From positions 744,001 to 808,000 of the forward strand of contig NZ_JARXHX010000001.1 of NCBI RefSeq assembly GCF_031127835.1: a DNA stretch of 64,000 nucleotides, in the 5' to 3' direction. The notes under the pieces are model-generated. The model saw nothing but the letters and a program-made list of their open reading frames with translations, was not told the DNA's origin and searched no databases. The DNA is from Pelagicoccus sp. SDUM812002 (GTDB taxonomy: Bacteria > Verrucomicrobiota > Verrucomicrobiia > Opitutales > Opitutaceae). Positions 10,418 through 20,458 of this stretch are shown here, piece by piece. A program made the position numbers and the translations under genes. Numbering within the stretch: position 1 is the first letter of the stretch; each line of letters opens with the position of its first letter.

Positions 10418-11098
10418 TTAAGCGCGACGCAAACCGACCTCAGTGATCAGTTTTCCGGACTCCACTTCGATCGCCCGAATATTTTGCCACATTTCCAGCA
10501 CCTCTTCAGGCCATGCCGTTTCTGCTATCGAAGTCTCTATCATGGATGAAACAATCCCTGCCAAGCCAGGAATAGGCAAAGAATTTATCCGAACTGAGTT
10601 CACTACTAATTGAGGGCCTTCATCTGAATTCTCGAAACCTACATTCGCCATCACCATCATTTCGAAGGGATTTCCATTCGGGTCTAGCACGATCTTGAGA
10701 GATGTGTAGATCTGATCCCCTTCTATACGGACATTGAAAGGCCCAATCTTAGCGGAGGAGTCCTCGGAAGTGTTTACAGGTTCTCCAACGTTAAGCGACT
10801 TGAAAAAATGATTCACCTCTCCCTCAGAGAAAGAAACCGGTCCGGCCGTGCGGCGCTGGATTCGACCCACACCGCTTCGCAGATTAGGCGACTCCCCGCT
10901 ATCGACTCTACCGGAACGGTAGTAAGTGTTGTAGTTGCCAGGCTTAGACAATAACTCCTGGTCCGGCACAGCCGAAACAATCGACACCGGCTTGGATAGC
11001 AAGATGGAGACGCCTAACAACACACCTAGCACAATTCCCGATGCCGAGGTTAAGATAAGAGAGGAAAGCTTTGGTTCCTTGGGCTTAAGTGTTTTCAT
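10418..11098 (-). CDS. Membrane-anchored protein of unknown function
   Basis: The 226-residue product has a short basic N-terminus, one transmembrane segment (about 14-35, ASGIVLGVLLGVSILL) and a ~190-residue extracytoplasmic domain with a basic, Ser/Gly-rich linker (about 55-90) followed by a mixed alpha/beta-looking region ending in LVVNSVRINSLPIPGLAG. I do not recognise a family; the last part faintly resembles YpmS-like (DUF2140) proteins but this is not secure. It is 53 bases upstream of nothing else on this strand than murJ and 21 bases downstream of the DUF4013 gene, so a three-gene cluster is plausible. Confidence 0.6.
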   Translation of the reverse strand: MKTLKPKEPKLSSLILTSASGIVLGVLLGVSILLSKPVSIVSAVPDQELLSKPGNYNTYYRSGRVDSGESPNLRSGVGRIQRRTAGPVSFSEGEVNHFFKSLNVGEPVNTSEDSSAKIGPFNVRIEGDQIYTSLKIVLDPNGNPFEMMVMANVGFENSDEGPQLVVNSVRINSLPIPGLAGIVSSMIETSIAETAWPEEVLEMWQNIRAIEVESGKLITEVGLRRA

Positions 11099-11119
11099 AC
11101 GAAAGGTCTGAAGATGACT

Positions 11120-11704
11120 CTAGGCGCGAGCTCGCTTTTCGAGATCCTTGAAAGCGCAGCCCATCAAATAAAAATAGAAGACTCCCCCGAAGAAAAAGGG
11201 AAACGGGAGCAGCACGAGCCCCAGCATGCAAAGCCCCAAATAGGCCAGGGTCGGCACCGTATAGCTAACTGCGGCCTTTTTCAGCATGATGCCCAAGGCT
11301 TCGGTATTGAAGCAATCGGATATGTCCTGCTTGACCGAATACAGGTAAAGCGCCGAGCTCATGAGTGGCCCTGCCATGAAGAGCACCGGGATCAGTGGGA
11401 TGCTAGCCACCATACCGTCGAAAGCTATTTCCGCCAAGAGGGTAACTAAACCAATCGGCAAACCAGCGAAAATGATTCCCACCACTAGAAAACGCAGCCC
11501 GTCAAGGAAGAGCCCCTTGAGGTCATCCCACTCCGGCAAGGAGATCCCCTTCTCGCTGCGACCCTGCAGGAAGATCTGATAGAGGTAACCGAGCGCGATG
11601 ATGTTCACAATCGGGATTAGGCTTAAGACTCCGCCAAGGGCGCACTTCTTAAGCCAATTATTGTCTGAAAAGACTCGTTTAGATACTTGCTCGATTGTGG
11701 GCAT
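11120..11704 (-). CDS. DUF4013 membrane protein
   Basis: The 194-residue protein matches the DUF4013 pattern: an N-terminal amphipathic stretch, a first hydrophobic segment ending in GYLYQIFLQGR, the motif LPEWDDLKGLFLDGLRF and three or four further transmembrane segments. These proteins are predicted inner-membrane proteins without known function. It is divergent from ispA (47 bases between starts), so the intergenic interval carries both promoters. Confidence 0.75.
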   Translation of the reverse strand: MPTIEQVSKRVFSDNNWLKKCALGGVLSLIPIVNIIALGYLYQIFLQGRSEKGISLPEWDDLKGLFLDGLRFLVVGIIFAGLPIGLVTLLAEIAFDGMVASIPLIPVLFMAGPLMSSALYLYSVKQDISDCFNTEALGIMLKKAAVSYTVPTLAYLGLCMLGLVLLPFPFFFGGVFYFYLMGCAFKDLEKRARA

Positions 11705-11750
11705 TCCGGATGCTTTGGTTCTTTAACTGCCTGTAATACGCACATTTAAG

Positions 11751-12629
11751 ATGGAGTTCAAAGAGAAATTACGCAGCTACCAAGCTGAAGTTGAATTGGC
11801 TGTAGAGCAATACCTACCGGCAGCGGGAACACGCCCTAACCGAATCCACGATGCCATGCGCTACAGCATGCGCGCAGGAGGGAAGCGCCTACGTCCCGTT
11901 CTCGTGCTCGCAGCCAACAGCCTTTTCCAGGGCGAGCTCAACGCTATGCCCGCCGCAATCGCGGTTGAAAGCCTTCACACCTACTCGCTCATCCACGACG
12001 ACCTGCCCTCCATAGACAACGCCGATCTGAGACGCGGCAAGCCCACCAGCCATAAGGAGTTCGACGAAGCCACCGCGGTTCTCGCGGGCGACGCCCTCCT
12101 CACCTACGCCTTCCAGCTGCTTACCCGGCACTACGCAGAGGCTCCAGAAGTTTGCTCCAAACTGGTCTCAGAACTCAGCGAAACTGCCGGCAGTGAACGC
12201 CTCATCGGCGGCCAAATGGAGGACATTCTCGGCGAAGGAGCTCCACTGTCGGAGGATACTCTCAACTTCATCCACCTCAATAAAACGTCTGCTCTCATCG
12301 AATGCTGTCTCGTCATGGGCGGCATCATCGGCAACGGAAGCACGGAGGAGATAGCCGCTTTGCGGGCTTACGGTCGCGAAGTCGGAATCGCCTTCCAAAT
12401 CATTGATGACATCCTAGACGCCACCAGCGACGAGGAAACGATGGGCAAGAGCATCGGCTCAGACGCTGAGCTCGACAAGACGACCTATGTTAAACTCCAC
12501 GGTCTAGGGAAGTCGCGCGAGTTGGCCCATGCACGCACCCGAGAAGCCATCCGCATCTGCTCTACGCTACCGGGCGACACCCAGTTCCTAATCGGCCTGG
12601 CTAGCTACCTCGAGAATCGCCTCAACTAA
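11751..12629 (+). CDS. ispA: Polyprenyl (farnesyl/geranylgeranyl) diphosphate synthase
   Basis: This enzyme condenses isopentenyl diphosphate with allylic diphosphates to C15-C20 prenyl chains. The 292-residue protein has GGKRLRPVLV, the first Asp-rich motif LIHDDLPSIDNADLRRGKPT, GGQMEDI and the second Asp-rich motif AFQIIDDILDAT. The insertion in the first Asp-rich motif (DDxxxxD) is typical of bacterial short-chain synthases. The last acidic position is shifted (SIDNAD rather than SMDDDD). Product chain length cannot be fixed by eye. Confidence 0.88.
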   Translation: MEFKEKLRSYQAEVELAVEQYLPAAGTRPNRIHDAMRYSMRAGGKRLRPVLVLAANSLFQGELNAMPAAIAVESLHTYSLIHDDLPSIDNADLRRGKPTSHKEFDEATAVLAGDALLTYAFQLLTRHYAEAPEVCSKLVSELSETAGSERLIGGQMEDILGEGAPLSEDTLNFIHLNKTSALIECCLVMGGIIGNGSTEEIAALRAYGREVGIAFQIIDDILDATSDEETMGKSIGSDAELDKTTYVKLHGLGKSRELAHARTREAIRICSTLPGDTQFLIGLASYLENRLN

Positions 12630-12722
12630 ACCAGCCGCCTACGTCTCCCTGCCATGTAGGGCTATCGCTCGCGACAAGCCTCAACAGCAAAAGATGCTCT
12701 CCTAAGTTCGAGGCCCAAAACG

Positions 12723-13574
12723 ATGCCGGTCCCTTCGGTAACCTTCATTTCTTCATTACACAACTGCTTGCCTCACACGCGAGCCATGTTGAGCAGCCTT
12801 GCCGCTACTGTCGACCTAGCCAACCACCAACTCGTCCTCGTTGACGACGCATCCAGCGACGGCACGCCTGATTTCCTCCAAACGCTCGCCCAGCGACCGG
12901 AAATCACCGTAATCGAAAATGCGGAAAATCGCGGCTTCGCAGCGTCCAACAACATCGCCGTCGCCGCTGCTCGGCACCCAATTCTCCTATTCATAAACAA
13001 TGACCTTGAGTTTTCAGGTAGCTGGCTCCCTCCCATGCTCGACGCATTGAAGAACGCCCCCAAAGCAGGAGCCGTTGGGAACGTTCAGCGAAATTTCGCT
13101 ACCGGGCTCGTCGATCACGCGGGCATCTTCTTTGACTTAGACGGTCTCCCCACTCACGCCCACAAAAACCGTCGCAATCCGCCCAGCGGCACGCTCATCC
13201 AGCGAAACGCTGTGACCGCCGCTTGTATGGCCATCGAAAAAGAGATATTCCTTGGAGTTGGCGGCTTCGACGAGACTTACCGCAACGGATGTGAAGATGT
13301 GGACCTTTGTATGAAACTGAAGGGCGAGGGCTACCATCTCTACGTCGCCCTCGAAAGCATCGTCCGCCACCACATAAGCGTCTCCCCCGGTCGAAATAAG
13401 TATAACGACTACAACACTCAGATCTTCCGCAAGAAATGGGCTAAGCAGTCATCGAAATACGGCCAGCAAGAGTGGCCAAAAGAGTACTACCGCCGTTACG
13501 CCCGCTACTGGTGGAGGATGAATCCACGGCTCGCTGCCAAGGCGCTAGTCCTCCTCGCGACAGGACGAAGCTGA
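12723..13574 (+). CDS. Glycosyltransferase family 2
   Basis: The 283-residue protein has the GT-A fold signatures of family 2: VLVDDASSDGTPDF for nucleotide-sugar binding, the DxD-like INNDLEF at about residue 99, and the acceptor-side motif GGFDETYRNGCEDVDLCMKL. It lacks membrane segments and presumably works at the cytoplasmic face on a cell-surface glycan. The ATG at 12723 gives a normal N-terminus. It lies between ispA and an alpha-oxoamine synthase on the same strand. Confidence 0.88.
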   Translation: MPVPSVTFISSLHNCLPHTRAMLSSLAATVDLANHQLVLVDDASSDGTPDFLQTLAQRPEITVIENAENRGFAASNNIAVAAARHPILLFINNDLEFSGSWLPPMLDALKNAPKAGAVGNVQRNFATGLVDHAGIFFDLDGLPTHAHKNRRNPPSGTLIQRNAVTAACMAIEKEIFLGVGGFDETYRNGCEDVDLCMKLKGEGYHLYVALESIVRHHISVSPGRNKYNDYNTQIFRKKWAKQSSKYGQQEWPKEYYRRYARYWWRMNPRLAAKALVLLATGRS

Positions 13575-13656
13575 ATCGCTTTTGCCTTCAATAAGCCAAG
13601 CAAGTGCGCAAGCTCCACCGCTCAGCCTTACAGCTCCCTGACACTTCCACCGCTCG

Positions 13657-14856
13657 ATGATTCGCAAATTCTTCAATTCCAAGGCCCTCACTCCCATCGC
13701 TCAACGGTGCGAGGACGACAAGCTCACCACGCTTCGTCAAAAGTACGATCTCTACTACGAAATAGCCGAGGAACAAAGCGGCACCCACATCACCATCGAG
13801 GGCCAAGACTTGGTCATGCTGGCCAGCAACGAATACCTCGGCCTCTCCCTTCACCCCAAGGTCATCGAAGCTGGCAAGGCCGCCCTCGAAAAATGGGGCA
13901 GCGGCACCATGGGCGCCCGATCCGCAAACGGAGGGCGCCGCTTCCACCGAGAGCTAGAGGAAGAGATCGCCGCCTTTCTCGGAAAGGAGTCCTGCCACGT
14001 TTTCGCCGCCGGATACCTCGCTTGCATGGCTTCCATCACCGGCTTTGCTCAGCGCGGAGATATTATCCTAGCCGATAAGAACCTCCACTCTAGCATTTGG
14101 GACGGTATCCGCCTTTCCATGGCGGATGTCGAGCGCTTCAGCCACAACAACCCCGCTCGCTTACGCGCCATCCTTGAACAACTCGATCCTCAAGCGCCCA
14201 AGCTTCTCTCGATCGAAGGTATCTACTCCATGGAGGGGCACATCGCCGCCCTCCCCGAAATGATGGAAGTCGCCAAGGAATACCAATGCTTCGTCTCCCT
14301 CGACGATGCACACGGCATTGGCGTATTGGGAAAACAAGGTCGCGGCACCGCCAACTATTTCGGCCTGACCGACGAGGTCGACATCATCGCAGGCAGTCTC
14401 TCCAAGTCCCTTGCGAGTACCGGCGGTTTTGTCGCAGGTGCCGCCACCTCCATCGAGTTTCTACGCACGCACTGTAAGCAATCCATTTTCAGCGCTGCCA
14501 TTAGTCCTGCGCAAGCTGCTTGCGCTCGAGCTGCTCTCAAGGTCATGCAAGATGAGCCAGAGTGGAACGAGCAACTGTGGACCAATACCAAACGATATAA
14601 GGCGCTCCTCAAAGAGCTCGAGCTCGACATTTGGGATAGCGAAACCCCAGCAGTCCCCATAGTCCTCGGTGACAGGGAAAGAGCCTACTATTTTTGGAAG
14701 CACCTTCGCGAAAAAGGTATCTTTACCGTTATCTCGACCGCTCCCGGTGTTCCTCCAGGTAAGGACCTTGTCCGTACCGCTGTCTCCGCTCGACACTCAG
14801 AGCAAGATTTTGAACAAATAGAGTCCGCACTGCGCTACGCGTGTAAAAAGCTCTAA
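13657..14856 (+). CDS. Alpha-oxoamine synthase, serine palmitoyltransferase/BioF-like
   Basis: PLP enzymes of this family condense an amino acid with an acyl-CoA with loss of CO2 (BioF, KBL, HemA, SPT). The 399-residue protein shows SNEYLGLSLHPKV, GARSANGGRRFHRELEEEIAAFLG, LDDAHGIGVLGKQGRG and the Schiff-base lysine in AGSLSKSLASTGGF. There are no biotin genes nearby, while sugar transferases and an isoprenoid gene are, so a role in sphingolipid-like or amino-ketone lipid synthesis is more likely than biotin synthesis; this is inference. Confidence 0.8.
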   Translation: MIRKFFNSKALTPIAQRCEDDKLTTLRQKYDLYYEIAEEQSGTHITIEGQDLVMLASNEYLGLSLHPKVIEAGKAALEKWGSGTMGARSANGGRRFHRELEEEIAAFLGKESCHVFAAGYLACMASITGFAQRGDIILADKNLHSSIWDGIRLSMADVERFSHNNPARLRAILEQLDPQAPKLLSIEGIYSMEGHIAALPEMMEVAKEYQCFVSLDDAHGIGVLGKQGRGTANYFGLTDEVDIIAGSLSKSLASTGGFVAGAATSIEFLRTHCKQSIFSAAISPAQAACARAALKVMQDEPEWNEQLWTNTKRYKALLKELELDIWDSETPAVPIVLGDRERAYYFWKHLREKGIFTVISTAPGVPPGKDLVRTAVSARHSEQDFEQIESALRYACKKL

Positions 14857-15026
14857 ACCATAACTTACAGACTCTATCAGCCACCGTAATAGTTGCGCCC
14901 GTATTTGAGCTAATACACCTAGGAGGCCAGCTCATGTTTAAATCTAGTGTAAGTTTTGCTTATCCGGAGGGAGCTCAGAATTGAGCAAACCAACCCTATT
15001 AAGCTCAACTACCAACCGATACTAAC

Positions 15027-18002
15027 ATGAAGCAATTGGCTACATTACAAAGACGTACCCTTCGGGCCAAAGTCACAGTCCTATTTATTGCCTCAGGGCT
15101 GCTCGCCACCAACGCCGCAGCACAGGAGGAAACCGAAGAGCCCTTCGAGCTGGAACCATTTAAAGTCGTCGGCTCCCACCTGTCAGTGACTGAAATGGCG
15201 GACCGCTCGAATATCACACCCGTTTCGGTCGTGATGGCCGCAGACTTTGACGCAAGAGGTTTCTCGACGACCTCCGAAGCCTTACAGTCGCTCTCCGTCA
15301 ATAATGGAGGTTCTGTCCCAATCTCCAACAACGCCACCGGGTTTACGCCATCCGCCTCCTCTGTTTCGCTACGCGGGCTCGGCCCAGAAGCGACGCTGGT
15401 CCTGATTAACGGGCGAAGGGTCGCCCCGTTCCCGGTCGGCACGGACGGAACTACCGCGTTCGTTGACCTAAACTCCTTTCCACTCGCAGCGATCGACCGC
15501 ATCGAAGTCCTCAAGGACGGAGCGTCGGCTCTCTACGGCGCAGACGCCGTAGCCGGAGTAGTGAACATCGTGACCAAACGCGATTTCCGAGGCACCGAGC
15601 TGACTGTTAAGTACGGCAACACCACATCAGCTGACGCAGGAGACCTCACGGTCAACCTCGTTAGTGGAATGTCAGACGAAGACGGAAGCGTCACAGTAGG
15701 AGCCAACTACTACAAGCGAAACGCCATTTTTAACCGGGATCGCGAATACTCGGAAGTTCCCCCTTTCCTCAGTTCCAATGCCAGCCCACTCAATTTCCAA
15801 ATCACACGTGAGGCGGCTCTCCAAGCGCTCGGACTCGGACCGGGCGACGCGATCCCAGGCCTGGACGACGGGGTAGCTGTCGAGGATCGAGAAGACCTCT
15901 TCTTCACCTCGACCTTCGATAATCGAGATAGCAACGACGGCACGCTTCCCGCGACCGACTATCAATATTCAGACGGTCGCAGCTCGTCATACAACTTCAA
16001 CGAAACCGCCGGCTCGTATCCAGAATACGAGCGCAAAGGTGGGTTCCTCTCATGGGACAAGAAAATGCGTGGAACGGAAAGTCTCTTTCTCTACGGGGAC
16101 CTTTTCTATCAAAACACCTACTCCGTAAATGAGCTCGCCCCTTCCGCTACCGGAAACTTCGGTAATCCCGGCGGCATCTCGCTGGTCATTCCCGCCAGCA
16201 CCGACGCCCCTATCCTGACCCCTGATGAGGTCGCCGCCGGAAGTCGCTCAGCCGCAGTTGGCGCCTTCAACCCCTTCAATCCCTTCAACCAAGACTTCTC
16301 AGGCGGAACAAGAGCGCGCCTGGCAGAGTTTGGTAATCGCATATACCGGGACACGAACGACGCCCTCAACGCGACGCTCGGACTACGCACCGACTCGTTT
16401 CTCGGAGGGTGGAACCTAGATGCATCGCTTAGCTACAGCAGCATCAAAAATACAACCCGAAACACCTTGGTATCTATCTCCAGGTTCAATCGACTCAGCA
16501 ATGCCGCCGATCCCATCTTTGACGAAACCAGTGACGAATACATCGGAACTACGATACCTTACAATCCGTTCGGCTACTACCAAAATGAGATCGAAAACAA
16601 CGCCTTGATCGCCCCCTACGCCAAGGTCGATCTGAAAGACACCAACGAATCATCCCTCTACGGTACTCAGGTTGTAATCAGCAAAAACGACCTTTTTCGT
16701 ATCAACGACAACCCTGTAGGTTTCGCTCTAGGATACGAGTACCGTTGGGAAACTCTCAGCCAGTCGCCCGACGCTGCAGCTTCCACCGGCGACGTCATCG
16801 GTTCGTCGACATCCAACATCACCGACGCGGAAAGAGAAATCGGATCCCTCTACTTCGAAATGAACATGCCTATCGTCCTACCAGAGAATGATGCCTCTTG
16901 GGCCTACTCCTTCACTGCGAATCTGGCTGGACGCTACGAAGACTTCGTCACTCAAGAAGACAGCATCTTCGTGCCAAAGGCATCTTTGAGATACCTCCCG
17001 TTCGACGACAGCTTCGCCATTCGGGCTTCTTGGGGCGAAGGCTATCGCCAACCGTCTATGTATGAGCTCTACGCCCAAGGTCTTACCTACACGCTAACGC
17101 CCGTGACCAATCCACTCACCAGCGTCAACGAACCGGAGCAGGACGCTTCCATAGCCAGCAACCCCACCCTCAAAGCCGAAGAGTCTACGAACCAATCCTT
17201 GGGGTTGATTTGGACACCCAGCTTTCTCGCCACGGACAACAGCGCCGCCAGTTTTAACCTCGACTACTGGAGCATCGAACGAAATGGAAACGTGACTGTC
17301 GACCATCAGGACGTCGTCAATCGCTTCTTCGCAAACGAAACTCTGCTTGCGGGAGAGGGTGTCCAACTTGATGCCAGCGACCAGATCGTGCTCGTCGACG
17401 GAATATTCCGCAACCTCGGCAACGAAGACGCAACTGGCTTCGACATCGGAGCGAGCTATTTTGTGGATACGGACTTCGGACGCTGGGACTTCTCAGTCAA
17501 TGCTTCCTACTTGGATTCATACGAAATTCAACAGTTCCCTAGCGCTCCATTTTTTGAATACGTCGGCTGGACCGAAGACGTCCTCTTCGACAACACCACC
17601 GGTGACCCTTCGCCCGGAGCAGGAGACGACGCCTTCCTTCAGTGGAAGGGCGTTTTCGCAGCTACTTGGAGCAAGGCTGGCACCTCCGTCAACCTCGTTG
17701 GCAACTACACGGACGGCTACCGCGACTTCAGTTTCGACTGGGATCCCGGCAATCCTAACGACCCGGCGGGTTTCAACCAAGTCGAAGCCACGATCCTATG
17801 GGACATCACCGCTAGCCACAACTTCTGGGAAGGCCAAGAAACCTGGCTGGGTGATACCAAGATCACGGTTGGCATTCGCAACCTGTTGGACGAGGCACCT
17901 CCCTACGTATCGTCTTGGGGCAACAACTCAACTGGTTATTCTGGATTTCTCTACTCCTCGGAAGGCCGCTTCGCCTTTATTTCGATCAACAAGAAAATCT
18001 AG
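15027..18002 (+). CDS. TonB-dependent outer-membrane receptor
   Basis: The 991-residue protein begins with a signal peptide ending in TNAAAQ and a mature N-terminus ELEPFKVVGS that acts as TonB-box/plug start. A plug domain (about 60-175) contains SLRGLGPEATLVLINGRRVAP and VLKDGASALYGADAVAGVVNIVTK. The remaining ~800 residues are beta-barrel with typical ASWGEGYRQPSMYELY and a C-terminal IGIRNLLDEAPP...FAFISINKKI ending close to an aromatic residue. It imports a ligand (siderophore, oligosaccharide or vitamin) across the outer membrane using TonB energy; no partner gene nearby identifies the ligand. Confidence 0.93.
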   Translation: MKQLATLQRRTLRAKVTVLFIASGLLATNAAAQEETEEPFELEPFKVVGSHLSVTEMADRSNITPVSVVMAADFDARGFSTTSEALQSLSVNNGGSVPISNNATGFTPSASSVSLRGLGPEATLVLINGRRVAPFPVGTDGTTAFVDLNSFPLAAIDRIEVLKDGASALYGADAVAGVVNIVTKRDFRGTELTVKYGNTTSADAGDLTVNLVSGMSDEDGSVTVGANYYKRNAIFNRDREYSEVPPFLSSNASPLNFQITREAALQALGLGPGDAIPGLDDGVAVEDREDLFFTSTFDNRDSNDGTLPATDYQYSDGRSSSYNFNETAGSYPEYERKGGFLSWDKKMRGTESLFLYGDLFYQNTYSVNELAPSATGNFGNPGGISLVIPASTDAPILTPDEVAAGSRSAAVGAFNPFNPFNQDFSGGTRARLAEFGNRIYRDTNDALNATLGLRTDSFLGGWNLDASLSYSSIKNTTRNTLVSISRFNRLSNAADPIFDETSDEYIGTTIPYNPFGYYQNEIENNALIAPYAKVDLKDTNESSLYGTQVVISKNDLFRINDNPVGFALGYEYRWETLSQSPDAAASTGDVIGSSTSNITDAEREIGSLYFEMNMPIVLPENDASWAYSFTANLAGRYEDFVTQEDSIFVPKASLRYLPFDDSFAIRASWGEGYRQPSMYELYAQGLTYTLTPVTNPLTSVNEPEQDASIASNPTLKAEESTNQSLGLIWTPSFLATDNSAASFNLDYWSIERNGNVTVDHQDVVNRFFANETLLAGEGVQLDASDQIVLVDGIFRNLGNEDATGFDIGASYFVDTDFGRWDFSVNASYLDSYEIQQFPSAPFFEYVGWTEDVLFDNTTGDPSPGAGDDAFLQWKGVFAATWSKAGTSVNLVGNYTDGYRDFSFDWDPGNPNDPAGFNQVEATILWDITASHNFWEGQETWLGDTKITVGIRNLLDEAPPYVSSWGNNSTGYSGFLYSSEGRFAFISINKKI

Positions 18003-18029
18003 TAAGTCAGAGAAAACGACTGATCGATA

Positions 18030-18053
18030 CCTCCGCTAACCGATTGGCGGAGG
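18030..18053. terminator. Stem-loop after the TonB receptor gene
   Basis: CCTCCGCTAA at 18030-18039 pairs with TTGGCGGAGG at 18044-18053 (one wobble) around CCGA. The following T-run is short (GATTTCG), so it is a probable but not strong terminator between convergent genes. Confidence 0.6.
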
Positions 18054-18075
18054 GATTTCGCGTTCGAGAGACGTC

Positions 18076-19167
18076 TCACACCGCTATAGGAATCCTAGGT
18101 TTGATCGTATCAAGGACTTCCTTAGCCGTCATCTCCCAGGTCGGCAGCATGGAAGACTGGATACCGTTTTTCAGGTCCTCGACCAAATTTCGGTTTTCGA
18201 CCAAGCGCCGCAATTGCACCGCCAAATCCTCAGAATCTTCGCGATTGAAGAATGCAACACCTCCGAAGCGAGACGTTTCCCGCACTGGCATTAACTTTGC
18301 GCTCAGCACTGGGAGACCACTCCACAAGGACTCCAACACCGGCAGTCCACAGCCTTCCGAACGGGATGCGAATAGCAGCAAATCCATTGCGGGAATCAGG
18401 CTCTTCAGCATTTCGTCCTCCAAATGCCCGTGGAGAGTGATCGGGCGTCCGGCCTTTATCATCCGCTTGATTCGACGCTCGATGTCCTTGCCGAAATACG
18501 GATTTGCGCGGCCTACAATGTGTAAGTTGAACTCCAATCCGTCGTCCCAAAGACGGCTGCAAGCATCGAGAGCGAAGTCTTGCCCTTTGCGCTTCTCGAT
18601 GATTCCCAACATCAGCACGTCGAACCCATCCCCGCCACTTCCTTCCGGTTTCAACGGTTCTTTAAAAAGTCCGTCCGCGCCCAGCTGGATAGACTTAACC
18701 GATGGGGAATACTCGTAACCGAGCCACTCCCAATATTCCTCGAGAACGATTGAGCTGTGCTGAGAGACTCCGAATACTCCGTCGAAGAGGCTGAGCATTT
18801 TCATGTAACTCGGATGACGCTGAACGCTATGCGGCCAGGTAAACTCGGGATGGCGCAATGGGATCGCGTCATGGAAAATCGCATACGCCCGGCAGGTCGA
18901 GGAGCGCAGAAACGCTTCGATCCCGGGCCTTTCGAAATCGTTGAACAATTCCGCGGTCAGCAAAACATCGTCAGCCTCGACCGAAAAACCACGTCCTAAG
19001 TAGGGAGCCTTGAAGGTCTGTTTCCGTTCGCTCCAGACGACCTCGACCAAGTCCTCACCCAAAGCATTTTTGAGCTCTGTCTTCAGGCAATGAGAGACAC
19101 GCAAGACACCTGAGTAGTGGGATTGCTTGCTCGCTTTAGTTACGTCAAATAATAGTCGTCCAGACAT
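18076..19167 (-). CDS. Glycosyltransferase family 1/4
   Basis: The 363-residue protein carries a GT-B C-terminal half with VLMLGIIEKRKGQDFALDA (nucleotide-binding start), LHIVGRANPYFGKD, ITLHGHLEDEML and the family-4 EX7E region LFASRSEGCGLPVLESLWSGLPVL. Acceptor and sugar are unknown. ATG at 19167 (MSGRLLFDVTK) is preferred to an upstream in-frame TTG at 19179. It is the last of a series of minus-strand surface-glycan genes. Confidence 0.85.
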   Translation of the reverse strand: MSGRLLFDVTKASKQSHYSGVLRVSHCLKTELKNALGEDLVEVVWSERKQTFKAPYLGRGFSVEADDVLLTAELFNDFERPGIEAFLRSSTCRAYAIFHDAIPLRHPEFTWPHSVQRHPSYMKMLSLFDGVFGVSQHSSIVLEEYWEWLGYEYSPSVKSIQLGADGLFKEPLKPEGSGGDGFDVLMLGIIEKRKGQDFALDACSRLWDDGLEFNLHIVGRANPYFGKDIERRIKRMIKAGRPITLHGHLEDEMLKSLIPAMDLLLFASRSEGCGLPVLESLWSGLPVLSAKLMPVRETSRFGGVAFFNREDSEDLAVQLRRLVENRNLVEDLKNGIQSSMLPTWEMTAKEVLDTIKPRIPIAV

Positions 19168-19250
19168 AGGTATTAACAAAAGGTCGATCCGCGTACCTTC
19201 AACATGAGCTAGCCTTAGAAAGTCTCAAGCCCCTACCCTAAATATTTCCA

Positions 19251-20366
19251 TCAGTCTTCAGCTACTCTGAGAAAGAGAGCTGAAGATTCGTCTTCATCAG
19301 GGACAAGAAAGCTTAATCGACCTGCGACCGCTTCCGCATCTTCGACAAACGTCCACGCTTTTAGGTCCTCACTTTTCTCAATGCGGTAGAAGACGCCTGG
19401 GACAGATTCGAATTCGACTGCTAATCCCAATCCCGGAGTGTAGTCCTTACCTGTAATTTCCACGTCGACCACTGCGAGAGCAGAGGGGTCGCGATTAGCT
19501 CGGTCACCAAAAAGTCCTATAATTTGGCTATCCGGTACCCCTAGCGGATCGGTAAAGTCTAGGTCAGCCAATGCAGAAGGTACACGGGGACGTTTAAATC
19601 GGAAATAATCGATAGCTGCATTAAGGTCGGGGTTGTACCCATCGATCGAGGTTTGGTTGTGTTCGAATGGATCCATCAGTTCGACCGGGCCCCAATCCGT
19701 GTAAACGGTTACGCCAACTTGCAGCGTATTTGGCATGTCACTACGTCGATACCGGCGGTGCACCTCCCAATCGCCATCCTCAAGCTTTCGCAGCACTAGA
19801 AAGACTTCCCCCAAGCGAACCACTTGTATGATCGCCCGTGGGGCACCGTCGTCGATTTCTAAGCTGGAAGAGCTATTCACCGTGGACTTAACCTCGAACT
19901 GGTAATGCCCCGGATTATTGCCCGTACCCAAAGAGAGGAAGATGTAGTTCTCGCCACTAGCCGTCCAATCTGATGGCTGCGAGATCGAGCTGCGCGGAGT
20001 CCGTGCCATGATGCCCGCCAGCGAATAAGAAGAGCCGGGAGCGCCATCGAGCGCCCGATTCCGCGGCTCGACATCGATGGTCGCCACGAAGTCTCCAGAA
20101 ACCTGTTTATACATTAAGATACCCCGCCAATCACGATACCAGGAGCTCGTCTTCGGTATCATCGTCAAGTAACCGCTCCGCGACTCGCTCACGTCGATCG
20201 ACTGCATTTGGTCGGCACCCCAACCTTCCGTTCGGAAGACGCGGCTCCAGTTGCTCAGACTCGCTGCATTCTCAAACTCATCGCTTAGTGGGCTCAGGTC
20301 ATCGGCAAGAGAAAGCGTCGCGAGGCAAATAAGGAAAACGGCTAAGAGAAGGGTTGGTTTGCGCAC
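19251..20366 (-). CDS. Secreted concanavalin-like (DUF1349-type) domain protein
   Basis: The 371-residue product starts at a GTG and has a clear signal peptide (LLLAVFLICLATLSLADD). The mature part begins DEFENAASLSNWSRVF and contains GDFVATIDVEPRNRA, GIMARTP and ENYIFLSLGTG, the pattern of DUF1349/LamG-like beta-sandwich domains that bind carbohydrate. A C-terminal ~80-residue stretch with VEFESVPGVFYRIEKSEDL resembles short beta-rich modules found at the end of secreted Verrucomicrobiota proteins. A catalytic role is not supported. Confidence 0.65.
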   Translation of the reverse strand: MRKPTLLLAVFLICLATLSLADDLSPLSDEFENAASLSNWSRVFRTEGWGADQMQSIDVSESRSGYLTMIPKTSSWYRDWRGILMYKQVSGDFVATIDVEPRNRALDGAPGSSYSLAGIMARTPRSSISQPSDWTASGENYIFLSLGTGNNPGHYQFEVKSTVNSSSSLEIDDGAPRAIIQVVRLGEVFLVLRKLEDGDWEVHRRYRRSDMPNTLQVGVTVYTDWGPVELMDPFEHNQTSIDGYNPDLNAAIDYFRFKRPRVPSALADLDFTDPLGVPDSQIIGLFGDRANRDPSALAVVDVEITGKDYTPGLGLAVEFESVPGVFYRIEKSEDLKAWTFVEDAEAVAGRLSFLVPDEDESSALFLRVAED

Positions 20367-20458
20367 GATACCCAGCCATTCGGCCTCAAGGCGTTCGATT
20401 AAGCAGACCTAGGCGAAAATGAGCTACTTCCCCAATAAATTACGAAACGCACTGCGAA